Shown: positions 39,310 to 55,217, numbered from the stretch's first letter. The stretch is DNA of 64,000 bases from Deinococcus sp. AJ005 (GCF_009017495.1 NZ_CP044990.1:3266001-3330000), one strand, 5' to 3'. Translations and numbers: made by a program. Notes: generated by a model not told the origin, from the letters alone.

Positions 39310-39628
39310 GTTCAGTCAGGTTCGGCTCATGGTGCTGAAAATGGCTTGCTGGATGGCAAAAGTCGGCTAGGCCGCCAAGCGTTAAACCCAGTCCAGTAAT
39401 GAGTTACTGAGACAGTTACAACTCTAAAGGACAAATGCCATTTGTGTAGAAGAATGTCCAGCACGACTTTTAGAGCGGCAGACCATCGATCTTTCTGCAT
39501 ACGGTGGCCCACGAAGTTACAGCGGGGGAAAGCGCCTCCTTAACAAGCTCGACTGTCCGGCTCGTGGGGACGGGCAGTCAACTGATCGGCATTCCAGGCG
39601 TCCTGCTGCCCGGATCGCCCGCCCCTGC
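39310..39628. other. Intergenic stretch with no recognised gene
   Basis: About 320 bases between the permease promoter and murE. Short open frames exist on the minus strand (for example 39327-39512), but they lack ribosome sites and match no family I recognise. It may be a decayed gene or insertion fragment. TACGCT at 39629-39634 then begins the murE control region. Confidence 0.4.
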
Positions 39629-39640
39629 TACGCTCGGCGC

Positions 39641-41137
<1,497 letters not shown>

Positions 41138-41165
41138 TCGAAAAAATCGTGCCATAATGAATGGC

Positions 41166-41411
41166 ATGACCAGTGCCACCCGGATCAGTGCGACAGTCTC
41201 CGCAGACCTTGCTGATTTTCTGGACGAGTATCAGCAGACCCACGGTCTGGATTCGCGGAGTGCAGCCCTTGCTGAAGCCATCCGCGCCCTGCGTGAACGT
41301 GTGCTGGACGCTGCTTATCAGGAGCTGGGCGACGCGCAACGTGCTGGACAGGAAACCTATCCTGCCGACAATCTCGATGGTCTGGACCTCAATGGTCTGG
41401 ACGGCGCATGA
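41166..41411 (+). CDS. Ribbon-helix-helix antitoxin (MazE-like)
   Basis: An 81-residue antitoxin. Residues 4-45 (ATRISATVSADLADFLDEYQQTHGLDSRSAALAEAIRALRE) form a ribbon-helix-helix DNA-binding domain of the CopG type; the acidic tail (GQETYPADNLDGLDLNGLDGA) would wrap the toxin. TGCCATAAT, an extended -10 box, ends seven bases before ATG 41166, which supports this start over the ATG nine bases upstream. It overlaps the toxin start by four bases (ATGA) and probably represses the operon itself. Confidence 0.88.
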   Translation: MTSATRISATVSADLADFLDEYQQTHGLDSRSAALAEAIRALRERVLDAAYQELGDAQRAGQETYPADNLDGLDLNGLDGA

Positions 41412-41752
41412 AATTGATCCGGCGCGGCGACATCTGGCTGATTAACTTTCGCCCGGACGGACGCGAGGGCGAGGCGGGGCAAACACACCCAGGCATCGTG
41501 GTTTCCAACAATGCCAACAACGCCAGAGCGCCGCTGCTTCAGACTGTTCCGCTGACCAGCAACACCGGGCGTGTTTACGTGACCAACGTGGTATTGCCCA
41601 ATCAGCGCACGGGTCTGGACTATGACAGCAAGGCACAGATCGAGGCCACCCGCGCCACCCATGTCAGCCGTCTGGTCAAGAGGCTGGGCTTCGTGCCGGA
41701 CGACCTGATGCTGGAGATTGACGGAAAGTTGCGGATGCATTTCGGGCTGTAA
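41408..41752 (+). CDS. mazF: MazF/PemK-type endoribonuclease toxin
   Basis: A 114-residue toxin that cuts single-stranded RNA at short motifs and slows growth unless bound by its antitoxin. Family features are KLIRRGDIWLINFRPDGREGEAGQTHPGIVVSNN, with the catalytic Arg/Gly/Asp loop, PLLQTVPLTSNTGRVYVTNVVLP, and the IEATRATHVSRLVKRLG motif that contains the catalytic Thr region. Length is standard. The gene is coupled to the antitoxin by an ATGA overlap. It sits 200 bases from an AT-rich defence-like island and might help keep that island in the genome. Confidence 0.93.
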   Translation: MKLIRRGDIWLINFRPDGREGEAGQTHPGIVVSNNANNARAPLLQTVPLTSNTGRVYVTNVVLPNQRTGLDYDSKAQIEATRATHVSRLVKRLGFVPDDLMLEIDGKLRMHFGL

Positions 41753-41802
41753 TTCAACCACCCCAAAATCTTCCCACCGCCCCACCCGCTATCCTTCCTC
41801 CC

Positions 41803-41952
41803 ATGTCCCCCACCTTCAGCGCCTTCATCGGCTTCTACCCCACCGCCGATCTGGCCGCCACGCACGCCTTTTATGTCGGCACGCTGGGGCTGACGCTGGC
41901 GCGGGACCACATCTATGCGCAGGGGCTGGGTGGGGAGAGCGTAGAAGTTTAA
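41803..41952 (+). pseudogene. Glyoxalase/VOC-family gene, cut off after 49 codons
   Basis: The frame reads FIGFYPTADLAATHAFYVGTLGLTLARDHIYAQGLGGESVEV and then stops. The first 40 residues are the first beta-alpha-beta unit of a vicinal oxygen chelate protein, which is normally about 120 residues or longer. The GC content falls sharply at about 41945, exactly where similarity ends, so the remainder was removed or replaced when the AT-rich island arrived. TATCCT seven bases before the ATG is its former leaderless promoter. Confidence 0.78.
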
Positions 41953-41972
41953 GAGTCTATTAGAACCTATAA

Positions 41973-42007
41973 CTAACTAAATTAACACCCACAATTAATT
42001 TAGTTAG
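41973..42007. repeat. Thirteen-base-pair perfect inverted repeat at the island edge
   Basis: CTAACTAAATTAA at 41973-41985 and TTAATTTAGTTAG at 41995-42007 with a nine-base loop. It is AT-rich, lies 40 bases before the start of the AAA ATPase gene and has no T tail suited to termination. It could be an operator for the two-gene system or a trace of its entry. Confidence 0.8.
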
Positions 42008-42047
42008 CATATTTAAATTCTAGTAGTCTAGCAAAATCGGAGAGATA

Positions 42048-43235
42048 ATGAAAATTAAGGAAGTTGTTGTCGTGAAACTAAACGGTGTCTATAACTATCA
42101 AGTTAAATTTCATGATGATATAAATATCATTACCGGGTTGAATGGTTCTGGTAAGTCTACTTTCATAAAACTTATATGGTATATTATCAGTGGAAATTTA
42201 GAGAGAATTCCCGCAGAAATTAATGTTTTATCAGCGAAAGTTATTACTGACTCCTATACTGTAAGCATCGAACTTACCGGCACTCCAGATAACGATAATG
42301 TCATTAAAGGCAGATCGTATAAAATTACCTATAAATCTGATAAAAACAACAGAGAAGTTACTATACCTATGTCTCAAATCTCCGCTAATAATGATCTAGA
42401 TGAGATCAACAAATTCGTTGCGAAGCAAGCTGGGTCACTCTTCTTCCCAACATATAGAAGAGTTGAATGGGGAAGTGAGTCTAGTGAGGCAAATAGATTA
42501 TTCAATCATAGAGTGTTTGGTGAGCCTAGATCTGCTTTAGAAGTAATTGGAACAACATTAGACAAAGTTTCAAAAGAAATTTCGGTATATAAACATAAAT
42601 TTGTGACTTCAATTTCAGTTGATGATATCATTGAACTAATAACAGAAAAATACGCAAATATTTCTCGAATTAATAATTTAGTCCAAAATCAGTTATCTGA
42701 AACCATAATCAACAAGATCGAAAGCCACAAAACTGAGAATAGTCGTGAAAGTAATGCTATTATGCAGTCCATCAAGAATGATATCGAAACATCAAATTCA
42801 CGTAGAGAAAAGAATATGATGCCTTTAACACAATTTAGCGAATTAGCTGGGGACGTTCTGGGTAATAAAAAAGTCAAAATAACAAGATTCATCACTTTAG
42901 GAGATGAAAGAAATAAGGAAGTTCCTGCTTATCTACTGTCGGCAGGGGAAAAGCAGATGATTGGCTTTCTGTGTTACAATGCGTTATACCAAAATATACC
43001 AATAATTATAGACGAGCCAGAATTAAGCTTACACACAGATTGGCAGCGCACATTATTTCCCTTATTATTATCACAGCATACCAAAAATCAATTTATTGTA
43101 GTTACTCATTCTCCATTTATATATTCTAAATATAGAGATAGAGAGATTATATTCAATAAAGATCGTGGAGACACTGAATCCCAAGACGAAATTGACTCTA
43201 TTTCAACATCTTTTAAACATGGCGAGAATGAGTAA
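42048..43235 (+). CDS. AAA/ABC-type ATPase, candidate AriA of a PARIS-like defence system
   Basis: A 395-residue soluble ATPase of the OLD/AAA_15 kind. Walker A is GLNGSGKS at residues 30-37, an ABC-like signature LLSAGEKQMIGFLCYNAL is near 294-310, Walker B with following loop is IPIIIDEPELSLHTDWQRTLFPLLL near 316-335, and FIVVTHSPFIYS is the switch region. A long charged helical part lies between. Base composition is far more AT-rich than all neighbours, with A/T-ending codons, indicating horizontal transfer. GGAGAG precedes the ATG. Its frame overlaps the following DUF4435 gene; this pairing is the hallmark of PARIS, in which the ATPase senses phage anti-restriction proteins and releases the effector. 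Confidence 0.8.
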   Translation: MKIKEVVVVKLNGVYNYQVKFHDDINIITGLNGSGKSTFIKLIWYIISGNLERIPAEINVLSAKVITDSYTVSIELTGTPDNDNVIKGRSYKITYKSDKNNREVTIPMSQISANNDLDEINKFVAKQAGSLFFPTYRRVEWGSESSEANRLFNHRVFGEPRSALEVIGTTLDKVSKEISVYKHKFVTSISVDDIIELITEKYANISRINNLVQNQLSETIINKIESHKTENSRESNAIMQSIKNDIETSNSRREKNMMPLTQFSELAGDVLGNKKVKITRFITLGDERNKEVPAYLLSAGEKQMIGFLCYNALYQNIPIIIDEPELSLHTDWQRTLFPLLLSQHTKNQFIVVTHSPFIYSKYRDREIIFNKDRGDTESQDEIDSISTSFKHGENE

Positions 43236-43989
43236 GAAGGGACGCGACGGACTGGAGCCTGAAATAATAATCTCAACACTTAAGCATACAAATATACCAA
43301 CTCTTCTTGTAGAGGGTACAGGTGATGTAGGTATCTACAGATGGCTAGAAAAAAGATTAGGTGTAGGCAAGGTTGATATTTTACAATGTGGTGGCCGCTC
43401 AGATTTACTCGAAATTTACTCTAGGAGAGGGGAGTTTGATACTAAGCCAGTGGTCTTTCTAGCGGATTTGGACGACTACATTTATTTCGGTGTGAATATA
43501 AAATATAATGAAATCATATTTACTAGCGGTTATTCAATTGAAAACGATATCATCTGTGATAATAGTATTGATTATTTATTTGATGAGTCTGAAAAAAGTG
43601 ATTTTGAAAATGCTTTGACAAGGATGATCGAGATATACTCGGAGAAGGTTTCCCGACGCAGTTCTGATCCATCAGAGGACTTGGCACTTCATCCTAGCAC
43701 CTATTATGATTTTGAACGCTCCGCTTTCATAACCTCAAATATATTTGAACAGTATCAGAAAGATGAGCTATGGTTTGATCATATTAAAGCTGATCCAAAA
43801 ATCCTTATAAGAGGTAAAAATATTGTAAGTTTGTATGCAGCAATTTTATCGCGCACATCACGTCAGTCAAAGTTCTCGAAGGCTAATATAGTCGAAATAC
43901 ATCTCAAGCAGAGCGCGTTACCCATGCCTATCGCGAGAACACTGGTTAAAATACGATACAAATTCAGGGCTTTGGGTATAGCGATCTAA
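43219..43989 (+). CDS. DUF4435 (TOPRIM-like) protein, candidate AriB effector of a PARIS-like system
   Basis: A 256-residue protein with the DUF4435 pattern: TLLVEGTGDVGIYRWLEKRL (acidic Glu near residue 32 and Asp), VVFLADLDDYIYFG (DxD) and IIFTSGYSIENDIICDNSIDYLF (the T..YSIEN motif). Together these form a TOPRIM-like metal site; in PARIS the homologue is a nuclease that cuts tRNA when released. The start is ATG 43219, overlapping the ATPase gene by 17 bases; ATG 43228 is an alternative. AT-rich like its partner. Downstream the GC content returns to normal within about 20 bases. Confidence 0.8.
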   Translation: MARMSKKGRDGLEPEIIISTLKHTNIPTLLVEGTGDVGIYRWLEKRLGVGKVDILQCGGRSDLLEIYSRRGEFDTKPVVFLADLDDYIYFGVNIKYNEIIFTSGYSIENDIICDNSIDYLFDESEKSDFENALTRMIEIYSEKVSRRSSDPSEDLALHPSTYYDFERSAFITSNIFEQYQKDELWFDHIKADPKILIRGKNIVSLYAAILSRTSRQSKFSKANIVEIHLKQSALPMPIARTLVKIRYKFRALGIAI

Positions 43990-44200
43990 GAACTACCACC
44001 TGTTTACTTACACACCCCCAAACCTCCTCAACCCATCCCATTCCCCCAACCAACTCTTTCCCGGCCAGGGACAGGAAGTACCAGCCGTCTGCCGCGCCAT
44101 GATCCACCACCAGATTATAAGTACCGCCCTCCAACGTGCGCGCCAGCGTCTGGCCTTTGCGGGCGGTAACGCCGTGACCGCTGTACGGCGCAGACTTCAT
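43964..44200 (-). pseudogene. Fragment of an unidentified gene at the right island edge
   Basis: A 78-codon frame reading GHGVTARKGQTLARTLEGGTYNLVVDHGAADGWYFLSLAGKELVGGMGW, which looks like real protein sequence in normal host GC content. Its last codons run into the AT-rich island, and upstream in the same frame, after a single stop codon at 44213-44215, more protein-like sequence continues ([17 protein letters not shown]). It is therefore probably a decayed gene truncated at its 3' end by the island. I do not recognise the family. Confidence 0.45.
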
Positions 44201-44297
44201 CCAAAACAGCTTTCAGTAGGGCAGCGGCGCGGCACCAACAACCCGCATTCCCAGCCACTCACCACCCGGCGTGGTCAATGCCCCCACACCATCCTGT

Positions 44298-44326
44298 TGG
44301 AAGTGTGGAAGGGCGTGGCCTAGACT
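44298..44326 (+). promoter_or_regulatory. Leaderless promoter of aceE
   Basis: TTGGAA at 44298-44303, a 17-base spacer, TAGACT at 44321-44326, then six bases and ATG 44333. Transcription would start at the start codon. Confidence 0.75.
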
Positions 44327-44332
44327 GGCCCC

Positions 44333-47062
<2,730 letters not shown>

Positions 47063-47078
47063 GTCACCACCTCTTTTA

Positions 47079-47118
47079 GCCCCTCCCCCTTTATGGGGGA
47101 GGCTGGGAGGGGGTAAAC
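47079..47118 (+). repeat. GC-rich hairpin between aceE and aceF
   Basis: CCTCCCCC at 47082-47089 pairs with GGGGGAGG at 47095-47102 around TTTAT, followed by GCTGGGAGGGGG. No T tail follows. It resembles parts of the family B elements and may attenuate or stabilise the aceE-aceF message. Confidence 0.55.
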
Positions 47119-47177
47119 CGCAAGCGCCCCCAGCGATAAAAAACTCAAATCAAGATCAATAAATAAGGAGCCTCCAA

Positions 47178-48953
<1,776 letters not shown>

Positions 48954-48990
48954 CTCGAGGCTGTCTCTCAACAAGTCTGAGAAGAGAATC

Positions 48991-49020
48991 CCCCGTTCAG
49001 TGTGACGGGGTTTTCTTTGT
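48991..49020 (+). terminator. Intrinsic terminator after aceF
   Basis: CCCCGT at 48991-48996 pairs with ACGGGG at 49005-49010, followed by TTTTCTTT. Confidence 0.8.
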
Positions 49021-49058
49021 CGTAAATCTGTCAGGACTGGCCCGTTATCGTCCTGAGC

Positions 49059-49561
49059 GTGAAAAAGCTGCTCCTGCTTGCGCCCGTGCTGCTCGCTGCC
49101 TGCGCCCCCGCTTACACTGGCCTTAAGCCCGGCCCGAACGAAATCATCGTGGAAGCCACTTCCCCATCTCGCCGCCCAGCACCCTGGGGGATGAGCAGTC
49201 GGCGGGCATCACGGGATTCGCCGTGATCTCGGTCCTGCTGCTCAAGAACCAGCCCGCTGAGTTGGGCTTGCCGGACGGCTACACCAGTTTCTCCTTTCCA
49301 AACGGCGCGGCCAGCATGCAGCGCGTCAGCGCCCCAGACAGCCCCATGCACGTCAAGATCGACTGGCAGGCCAGCAAGCCGCCCACGCAGAACACCGTGA
49401 ATGTGCTGTGGGAAAGCCGTCCCATCGGCGGCAAGCTGCTCAGTGTGACGGTCAAGGCCAGCAGTTCCGACACGGCAGTCAACACCCGGACTATTGAGGA
49501 CCGTTTGATCGCGAAATTTGTCAGCCAGACTGGCATCCGCCTCATCGCCAGTGGACGCTGA
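49059..49561 (+). pseudogene. Lipoprotein gene with a single-base frameshift
   Basis: The 5' frame from GTG 49059 encodes a good lipoprotein signal (MKKLLLLAPVLLAAC) and continues APAYTGLKPGPNEIIVEA. It then turns to low-complexity residues and stops. The frame one base over carries HFPISPPSTLGDEQSAGITGFAVISVLLL and on to a stop at 49561. Adding one C in the GCCAC run near 49156 would join both into one lipoprotein of about 167 residues. TATCGT seven bases upstream of the GTG looks like a leaderless promoter. It is either a recent pseudogene or a sequencing error. The family is unknown; the second half reads like a small periplasmic beta-sheet protein. Confidence 0.7.
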
Positions 49562-49574
49562 GCTATAGACCAGC

Positions 49575-49612
49575 AAGAAAATCCCCGCCGCAGTGGACGG
49601 AGATTTCTCAGC
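49575..49612. terminator. Weak bidirectional hairpin between lipoprotein gene and pta
   Basis: GAAAATCCCCG and CGGAGATTTC form an imperfect stem between the converging genes, with A-rich and T-rich flanks on the two sides. Confidence 0.4.
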
Positions 49613-49636
49613 TTCAGGACGCTTGAACGGTGACGC

Positions 49637-51758
<2,122 letters not shown>

Positions 51759-51773
51759 GATTCCTCCTTCGGA

Positions 51774-51801
51774 AGGGTCTAAGGGTCTGAAAGTCTGAGG
51801 G
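51774..51801. repeat. Three and a half tandem copies of an 8-base unit
   Basis: AGGGTCTA, AGGGTCTG, AAAGTCTG, AGGG in a row in the 58-base space between ackA and pta. Such short tandem tracts can change in number and alter spacing between coupled genes. Confidence 0.65.
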
Positions 51802-51815
51802 CGAAAAATGTGCGC

Positions 51816-53021
51816 TCAGCGGGGCGTGAGCGACAGGACTTCCGCCGTCTCGCGGGCGATCATCCATTCCTCGTTGGTGTTGACCACCAGGGCCGGGAGG
51901 GTTTCGGGGGAGCTGATTAAGCCACCTTGACCGCGCACGGCTGCCGTGTTGGCGGCCTCGTCTAACCCGAACCCGAGGAGCGGCAGGCGGGCCAGCGTTG
52001 CCGCGCGCACCGTGGCACTGTTCTCGCCGATGCCTCCGGTGAAGACCAGACCGTCCACGCGGCCCAGGGCGACGGCCATCGCTGCAATGCCCTGCGCCAG
52101 CCGGTAGACGAAGATTTCCACGGCCAGCCTCGCGCCGTCATGTCCACGCGCCGCCGCTTCCTCCAGCTCGCGCATGTCGTTGGTCAGGCCGGACAGGGCC
52201 AGCAGGCCACTTTCACGGTTCAGGGCCGCCGTGATCTGGGTCAGGGTCAGGCCGGACACGCGGGCCAGATAGTCGTGCAGGCCGGGGTCCACGTTGCCGC
52301 TGCGGGTTCCCATCACCAGACCTTCCAGCGGGGTCAGGCCCATGCTGCTGTCCACACTGCGCCCGCCGAGAACCGCGCAGACGCTACAGCCGTTGCCCAG
52401 GTGGGCGGTGATCAGATTGAGGTCCGAGAGTGGACGGTCCAGCGTCCGCGCCGCCTCCCCAGCCACAAACGCGTGGCTGATGCCGTGAAAGCCGTAGCGC
52501 CGGACGCCATGTTGCCGGTACCACTCCTCTGGCACGGCGTAGCGGTAGGCGACTTCGGGCAGGGTCTGGTGAAAGGCGGTGTCAAACACGGCCACCTGCG
52601 GCAGCCCCGGAAAGGCGTTCATGGCGGCCTCAATACCCGCGATATTCGCCGGGTTATGCAGCGGCGCAAGCGGCACGCAGTCGCGGATGGCCTCCAGCAC
52701 CTCAGGGGTGATGGGGGCGGGGGCGCTGAAGCGGCTGCCACCATGCACGACACGGTGGCCCACCGCCCGCACGTCCTGGCGCAAGCCCAGCACGTCCAGT
52801 TCGTTCAGCACCAGCCGCATGGCCTCAGCGTAACTGCCGCCGTTCAGGGAATGGGTCTGCCGCTTGCTGCTGCCATCCTGCTGGGTAGAGTCCAGCCGCA
52901 TGGATGCCGCCTCCGCGCCCAGCCGCTCGGCCAGCCCGCTTAAACGCGTTTCACCGGAGGCCGGGTCAATGACGGCGAATTTGAGGCTGCTGCTGCCGCT
53001 GTTGAGAACCAGGGTCCACAT
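51816..53021 (-). CDS. ackA: Acetate kinase
   Basis: A 401-residue ASKHA-fold kinase making acetate and ATP from acetyl phosphate and ADP. It begins with the phosphate-binding VLNSGSSSLKFAVID, then has AVGHRVVHGGSRF, ALAPLHNPANIAGIEA, FDTAFHQTLPEVAYRYAVP, YGFHGISHAFV, LITAHLGNGCSVCAVLGGRSVDSSMGLTPLEGLVMGTRSGNVDP and VFTGGIGENSATVRA near the end. All expected acidic and Arg/His residues of the active site are present. First gene of ackA-pta. Ribosome site is weak. Confidence 0.96.
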   Translation of the reverse strand: MWTLVLNSGSSSLKFAVIDPASGETRLSGLAERLGAEAASMRLDSTQQDGSSKRQTHSLNGGSYAEAMRLVLNELDVLGLRQDVRAVGHRVVHGGSRFSAPAPITPEVLEAIRDCVPLAPLHNPANIAGIEAAMNAFPGLPQVAVFDTAFHQTLPEVAYRYAVPEEWYRQHGVRRYGFHGISHAFVAGEAARTLDRPLSDLNLITAHLGNGCSVCAVLGGRSVDSSMGLTPLEGLVMGTRSGNVDPGLHDYLARVSGLTLTQITAALNRESGLLALSGLTNDMRELEEAAARGHDGARLAVEIFVYRLAQGIAAMAVALGRVDGLVFTGGIGENSATVRAATLARLPLLGFGLDEAANTAAVRGQGGLISSPETLPALVVNTNEEWMIARETAEVLSLTPR

Positions 53022-53140
53022 ATGGCGGCATTCTTTCAGACGCGGGGCGGGACACGCGGGAGCCGTCAGGTTTTCTTCAGGTGGGCTGGGATTTCAGAGG
53101 CTGGCGATGGGGCCAATAGACGTGTTCCAGTGGCGTTTTT

Positions 53141-54193
53141 CTACCCACCCTTCAGACAACTCTGCCGCTCTGCGCTCGGGCGTTTGGCACATTCGGCAGC
53201 CGCCCCGATAAACTTCGGAATATCGCCCCCGTTGCGTTCCAGCAGGGCCAGGAAGTCCGGCACCAGCGTCGCGTAGGCGGCCACCGCACCCAGCGAGGCG
53301 TTGTTGGCGCCACGCCTGAACCAGCCGTCGTAACCCGCGTAACCGTCCCAACTGGCCTTGAGGGCGACGTAACGGTCATTCAGGGTCTGGATGATCTGCG
53401 CCTTGCGGGTCTGGATTTCGGCGGCGGGCAGCTTCTGGGAGTACAGGGCTTCCAGCTCGCCGCGTGTTTGCAGCAGCAGTTTCTCGAAACCTGCGGCCCT
53501 GGCCTGTGCAAGCCGATCTGCCTCAGCCAGTTCGGGGGTGCCGTATTCCTTCAGCCAGCGCCGCATCCCCGCCTCTTCAACTGAGGTGGCGAAGGATTCG
53601 TTGAACACAGTGTCGTCCTTGACGTACAGCGCCGGGTGCGCCAGTTCATGAATGACGGTGCGGATCAGGTTGGCGTCGCCGGAATTCAGCATGGTGGACA
53701 GCACCGGGTCTTTCAGGTAGCCCAGCGTGCTGTAGGCGCTGACGCCGCCCACGCTCACGTCGTCCCCTGCCGCGCGGCGCTTGTCGGCGTAGGCCCGCGC
53801 GGCAGCCTCGTGGAAGTAGCCCCGGTAGGTCACGCAGCCCGCGATGGGAAAGCAGGAGGTGAGCAGGTGAATGCTGTCGGGCGGCGCGGAAAACACGTTC
53901 CAGACCACGGCAGGCCGTCCCACGTCCACATACTTGAGGAACGAGCCGTGATCGGGCAGGCCCAGTTCGCCTATCGCAAAGGCCCGCACCCGGCCCACCA
54001 GTTCCAGCTTGCGGCGCACCTCCGCGTCGGTGGCAGAATCGGCCAGCACATCGGCAATGGGCCGCGCCCGCTGAAGCAGGTCCAGTTGCCCGCCCGCCGC
54101 CTGCGCCAGATAGCGCACGTCCGAGCAGGCCGAGAGCGCGGCCACCAGCGCCACGACTCCAACAGTGATCAGCGCAACTCTAGCGGGCCGCAT
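53141..54193 (-). CDS. Predicted aminopeptidase lipoprotein (COG4324 type)
   Basis: A 350-residue protein with a lipoprotein signal (MRPARVALITVGVVALVAALSAC) and the features of the predicted aminopeptidase family: SDVRYLAQAAGGQLDLLQRARPI right after the lipid anchor, GSFLKYVDVGRPAVVWNVFSAPP, CVTYRGYFHEAAARAYADK, and a zinc-protease HELAH motif with a downstream Glu in FNESFATSVEEAGM. Its substrate is not known. The ATG at 54193 lies inside the last codons of the upstream epimerase-type gene (14-base overlap), so the two are translationally coupled. Confidence 0.87.
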   Translation of the reverse strand: MRPARVALITVGVVALVAALSACSDVRYLAQAAGGQLDLLQRARPIADVLADSATDAEVRRKLELVGRVRAFAIGELGLPDHGSFLKYVDVGRPAVVWNVFSAPPDSIHLLTSCFPIAGCVTYRGYFHEAAARAYADKRRAAGDDVSVGGVSAYSTLGYLKDPVLSTMLNSGDANLIRTVIHELAHPALYVKDDTVFNESFATSVEEAGMRRWLKEYGTPELAEADRLAQARAAGFEKLLLQTRGELEALYSQKLPAAEIQTRKAQIIQTLNDRYVALKASWDGYAGYDGWFRRGANNASLGAVAAYATLVPDFLALLERNGGDIPKFIGAAAECAKRPSAERQSCLKGG

Positions 54194-55127
54194 GACCCAC
54201 TTCCCGGACCTCGGCCACCAGCGCGGCAATCGCTTCCGGCCAGGCTGGATATTCAAATTTGAAGCCCGCGTTCAGCAGACGCTCCGGTACGGCATAGCGA
54301 CTTTTGAGCAGCAGTTCGGCCTCGGAGTTCATCACTTTCGCGCCCAGCCCGATCAGCCCAGCGGTAGACGGAATGCCCAGCGGCATGCCCCAGGCGTTGC
54401 GGTAAGCACGCAGGAAATCCCGGTTGGGCAGCGGGTTCGGCGCGCTGACATTGATGGGACCTGCCAGCTCATGCGCGATCAGAAACTCCACCGCCCGGCA
54501 GAAATCGCGCTCGTGAATCCACGACACGTACTGCATACCGCCCGCCATCGGGCCGCCCAGACCCAGGCGCATCAGCGGATCGGTGGTGGCCATCACACCG
54601 TCCGCGCCGAGGCCATAGACCATCGCGGTTCGCAGGGCCACGCGGCGGGTGTGGGGCAACTCCTCTTCCATCAGGGCAGCCTCCCAGCGCTGGCCCACGT
54701 CCACGCTGAAGCCGTCTCCGATCTCACCCGCGGCCTCGGTCTGCGGGGTCTGAGCGCTGCGGTAAATGGTTCCGGTGCTGCTGTTCAGCCACACGGACGG
54801 GGGCTGTGCAGCTTCCTGGATCGCCGTGCCCAGCGCCCACGTGGTGTCCAGGCGTGAGGTATAGATGTCCAGCATGTTCTGCGCGGTGTAACGGCAATTC
54901 ACGGTGCGTCCGGCCAGATTCAGCACGGCGGCGGCCCCATCAATCTCGCGGCTCCACTCGCCCTGCCGCAGACCGTCCCAGCGCACCCAGCGCCCCGGCA
55001 TCGTTACGGCGGAAGGTGAGCGCGAAACCGTCACCACGTCCCAGCCCAGGGCCGCAAAATGCCGCGCCACCGCACGCCCCAGAAAGCCGGAACCGCCTGC
55101 GAGGACCAGCCGAGGTTGAGACGTCAT
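54180..55127 (-). CDS. NAD-dependent epimerase-like oxidoreductase (TIGR01777/YfcH type)
   Basis: A 315-residue short-chain dehydrogenase relative. The Rossmann loop is VLAGGSGFLGRAVARHFAALGWDVVTVSRSP, followed by the family segment VRWDGLRQGEWSREIDGAAAVLNLAGRTVNCRYT and, later, QYVSWIHERDFCRAVEFLIAHELAGPINVSAPNPLPNRDFLRAYRNAWG and the C-terminal DUF1731 part ELLLKSRYAVPERLLNAGFKFEYP. Its substrate is not known. Start ATG 55127 is supported by TACTAT six bases before it, a leaderless pattern; an upstream in-frame ATG would add unrelated residues. Confidence 0.9.
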   Translation of the reverse strand: MTSQPRLVLAGGSGFLGRAVARHFAALGWDVVTVSRSPSAVTMPGRWVRWDGLRQGEWSREIDGAAAVLNLAGRTVNCRYTAQNMLDIYTSRLDTTWALGTAIQEAAQPPSVWLNSSTGTIYRSAQTPQTEAAGEIGDGFSVDVGQRWEAALMEEELPHTRRVALRTAMVYGLGADGVMATTDPLMRLGLGGPMAGGMQYVSWIHERDFCRAVEFLIAHELAGPINVSAPNPLPNRDFLRAYRNAWGMPLGIPSTAGLIGLGAKVMNSEAELLLKSRYAVPERLLNAGFKFEYPAWPEAIAALVAEVREVGHAAR

Positions 55128-55167
55128 GCGGGCATAGTAGCGGGCGGGGCGTGGATAAAAAGGGGAC

Positions 55168-55197
55168 AAAAAAAGCCCCCTCCACGCGGGAGAGGGC
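55168..55197 (-). terminator. Intrinsic terminator of the aquaporin gene
   Basis: On the minus strand GCCCTCTCC pairs with GGAGGGGGC (one mismatch) around a small loop, followed by seven T. Confidence 0.82.
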
Positions 55198-55217
55198 GGG
55201 CGTGGGGGGCCTGCGGT

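Noticed and set aside
39327..39512. Minus-strand 61-codon frame between the permease and murE as an insertion sequence fragment
   Set aside because: No transposase motif, inverted ends or target duplication could be seen, and nothing in the translated frame is recognisable.
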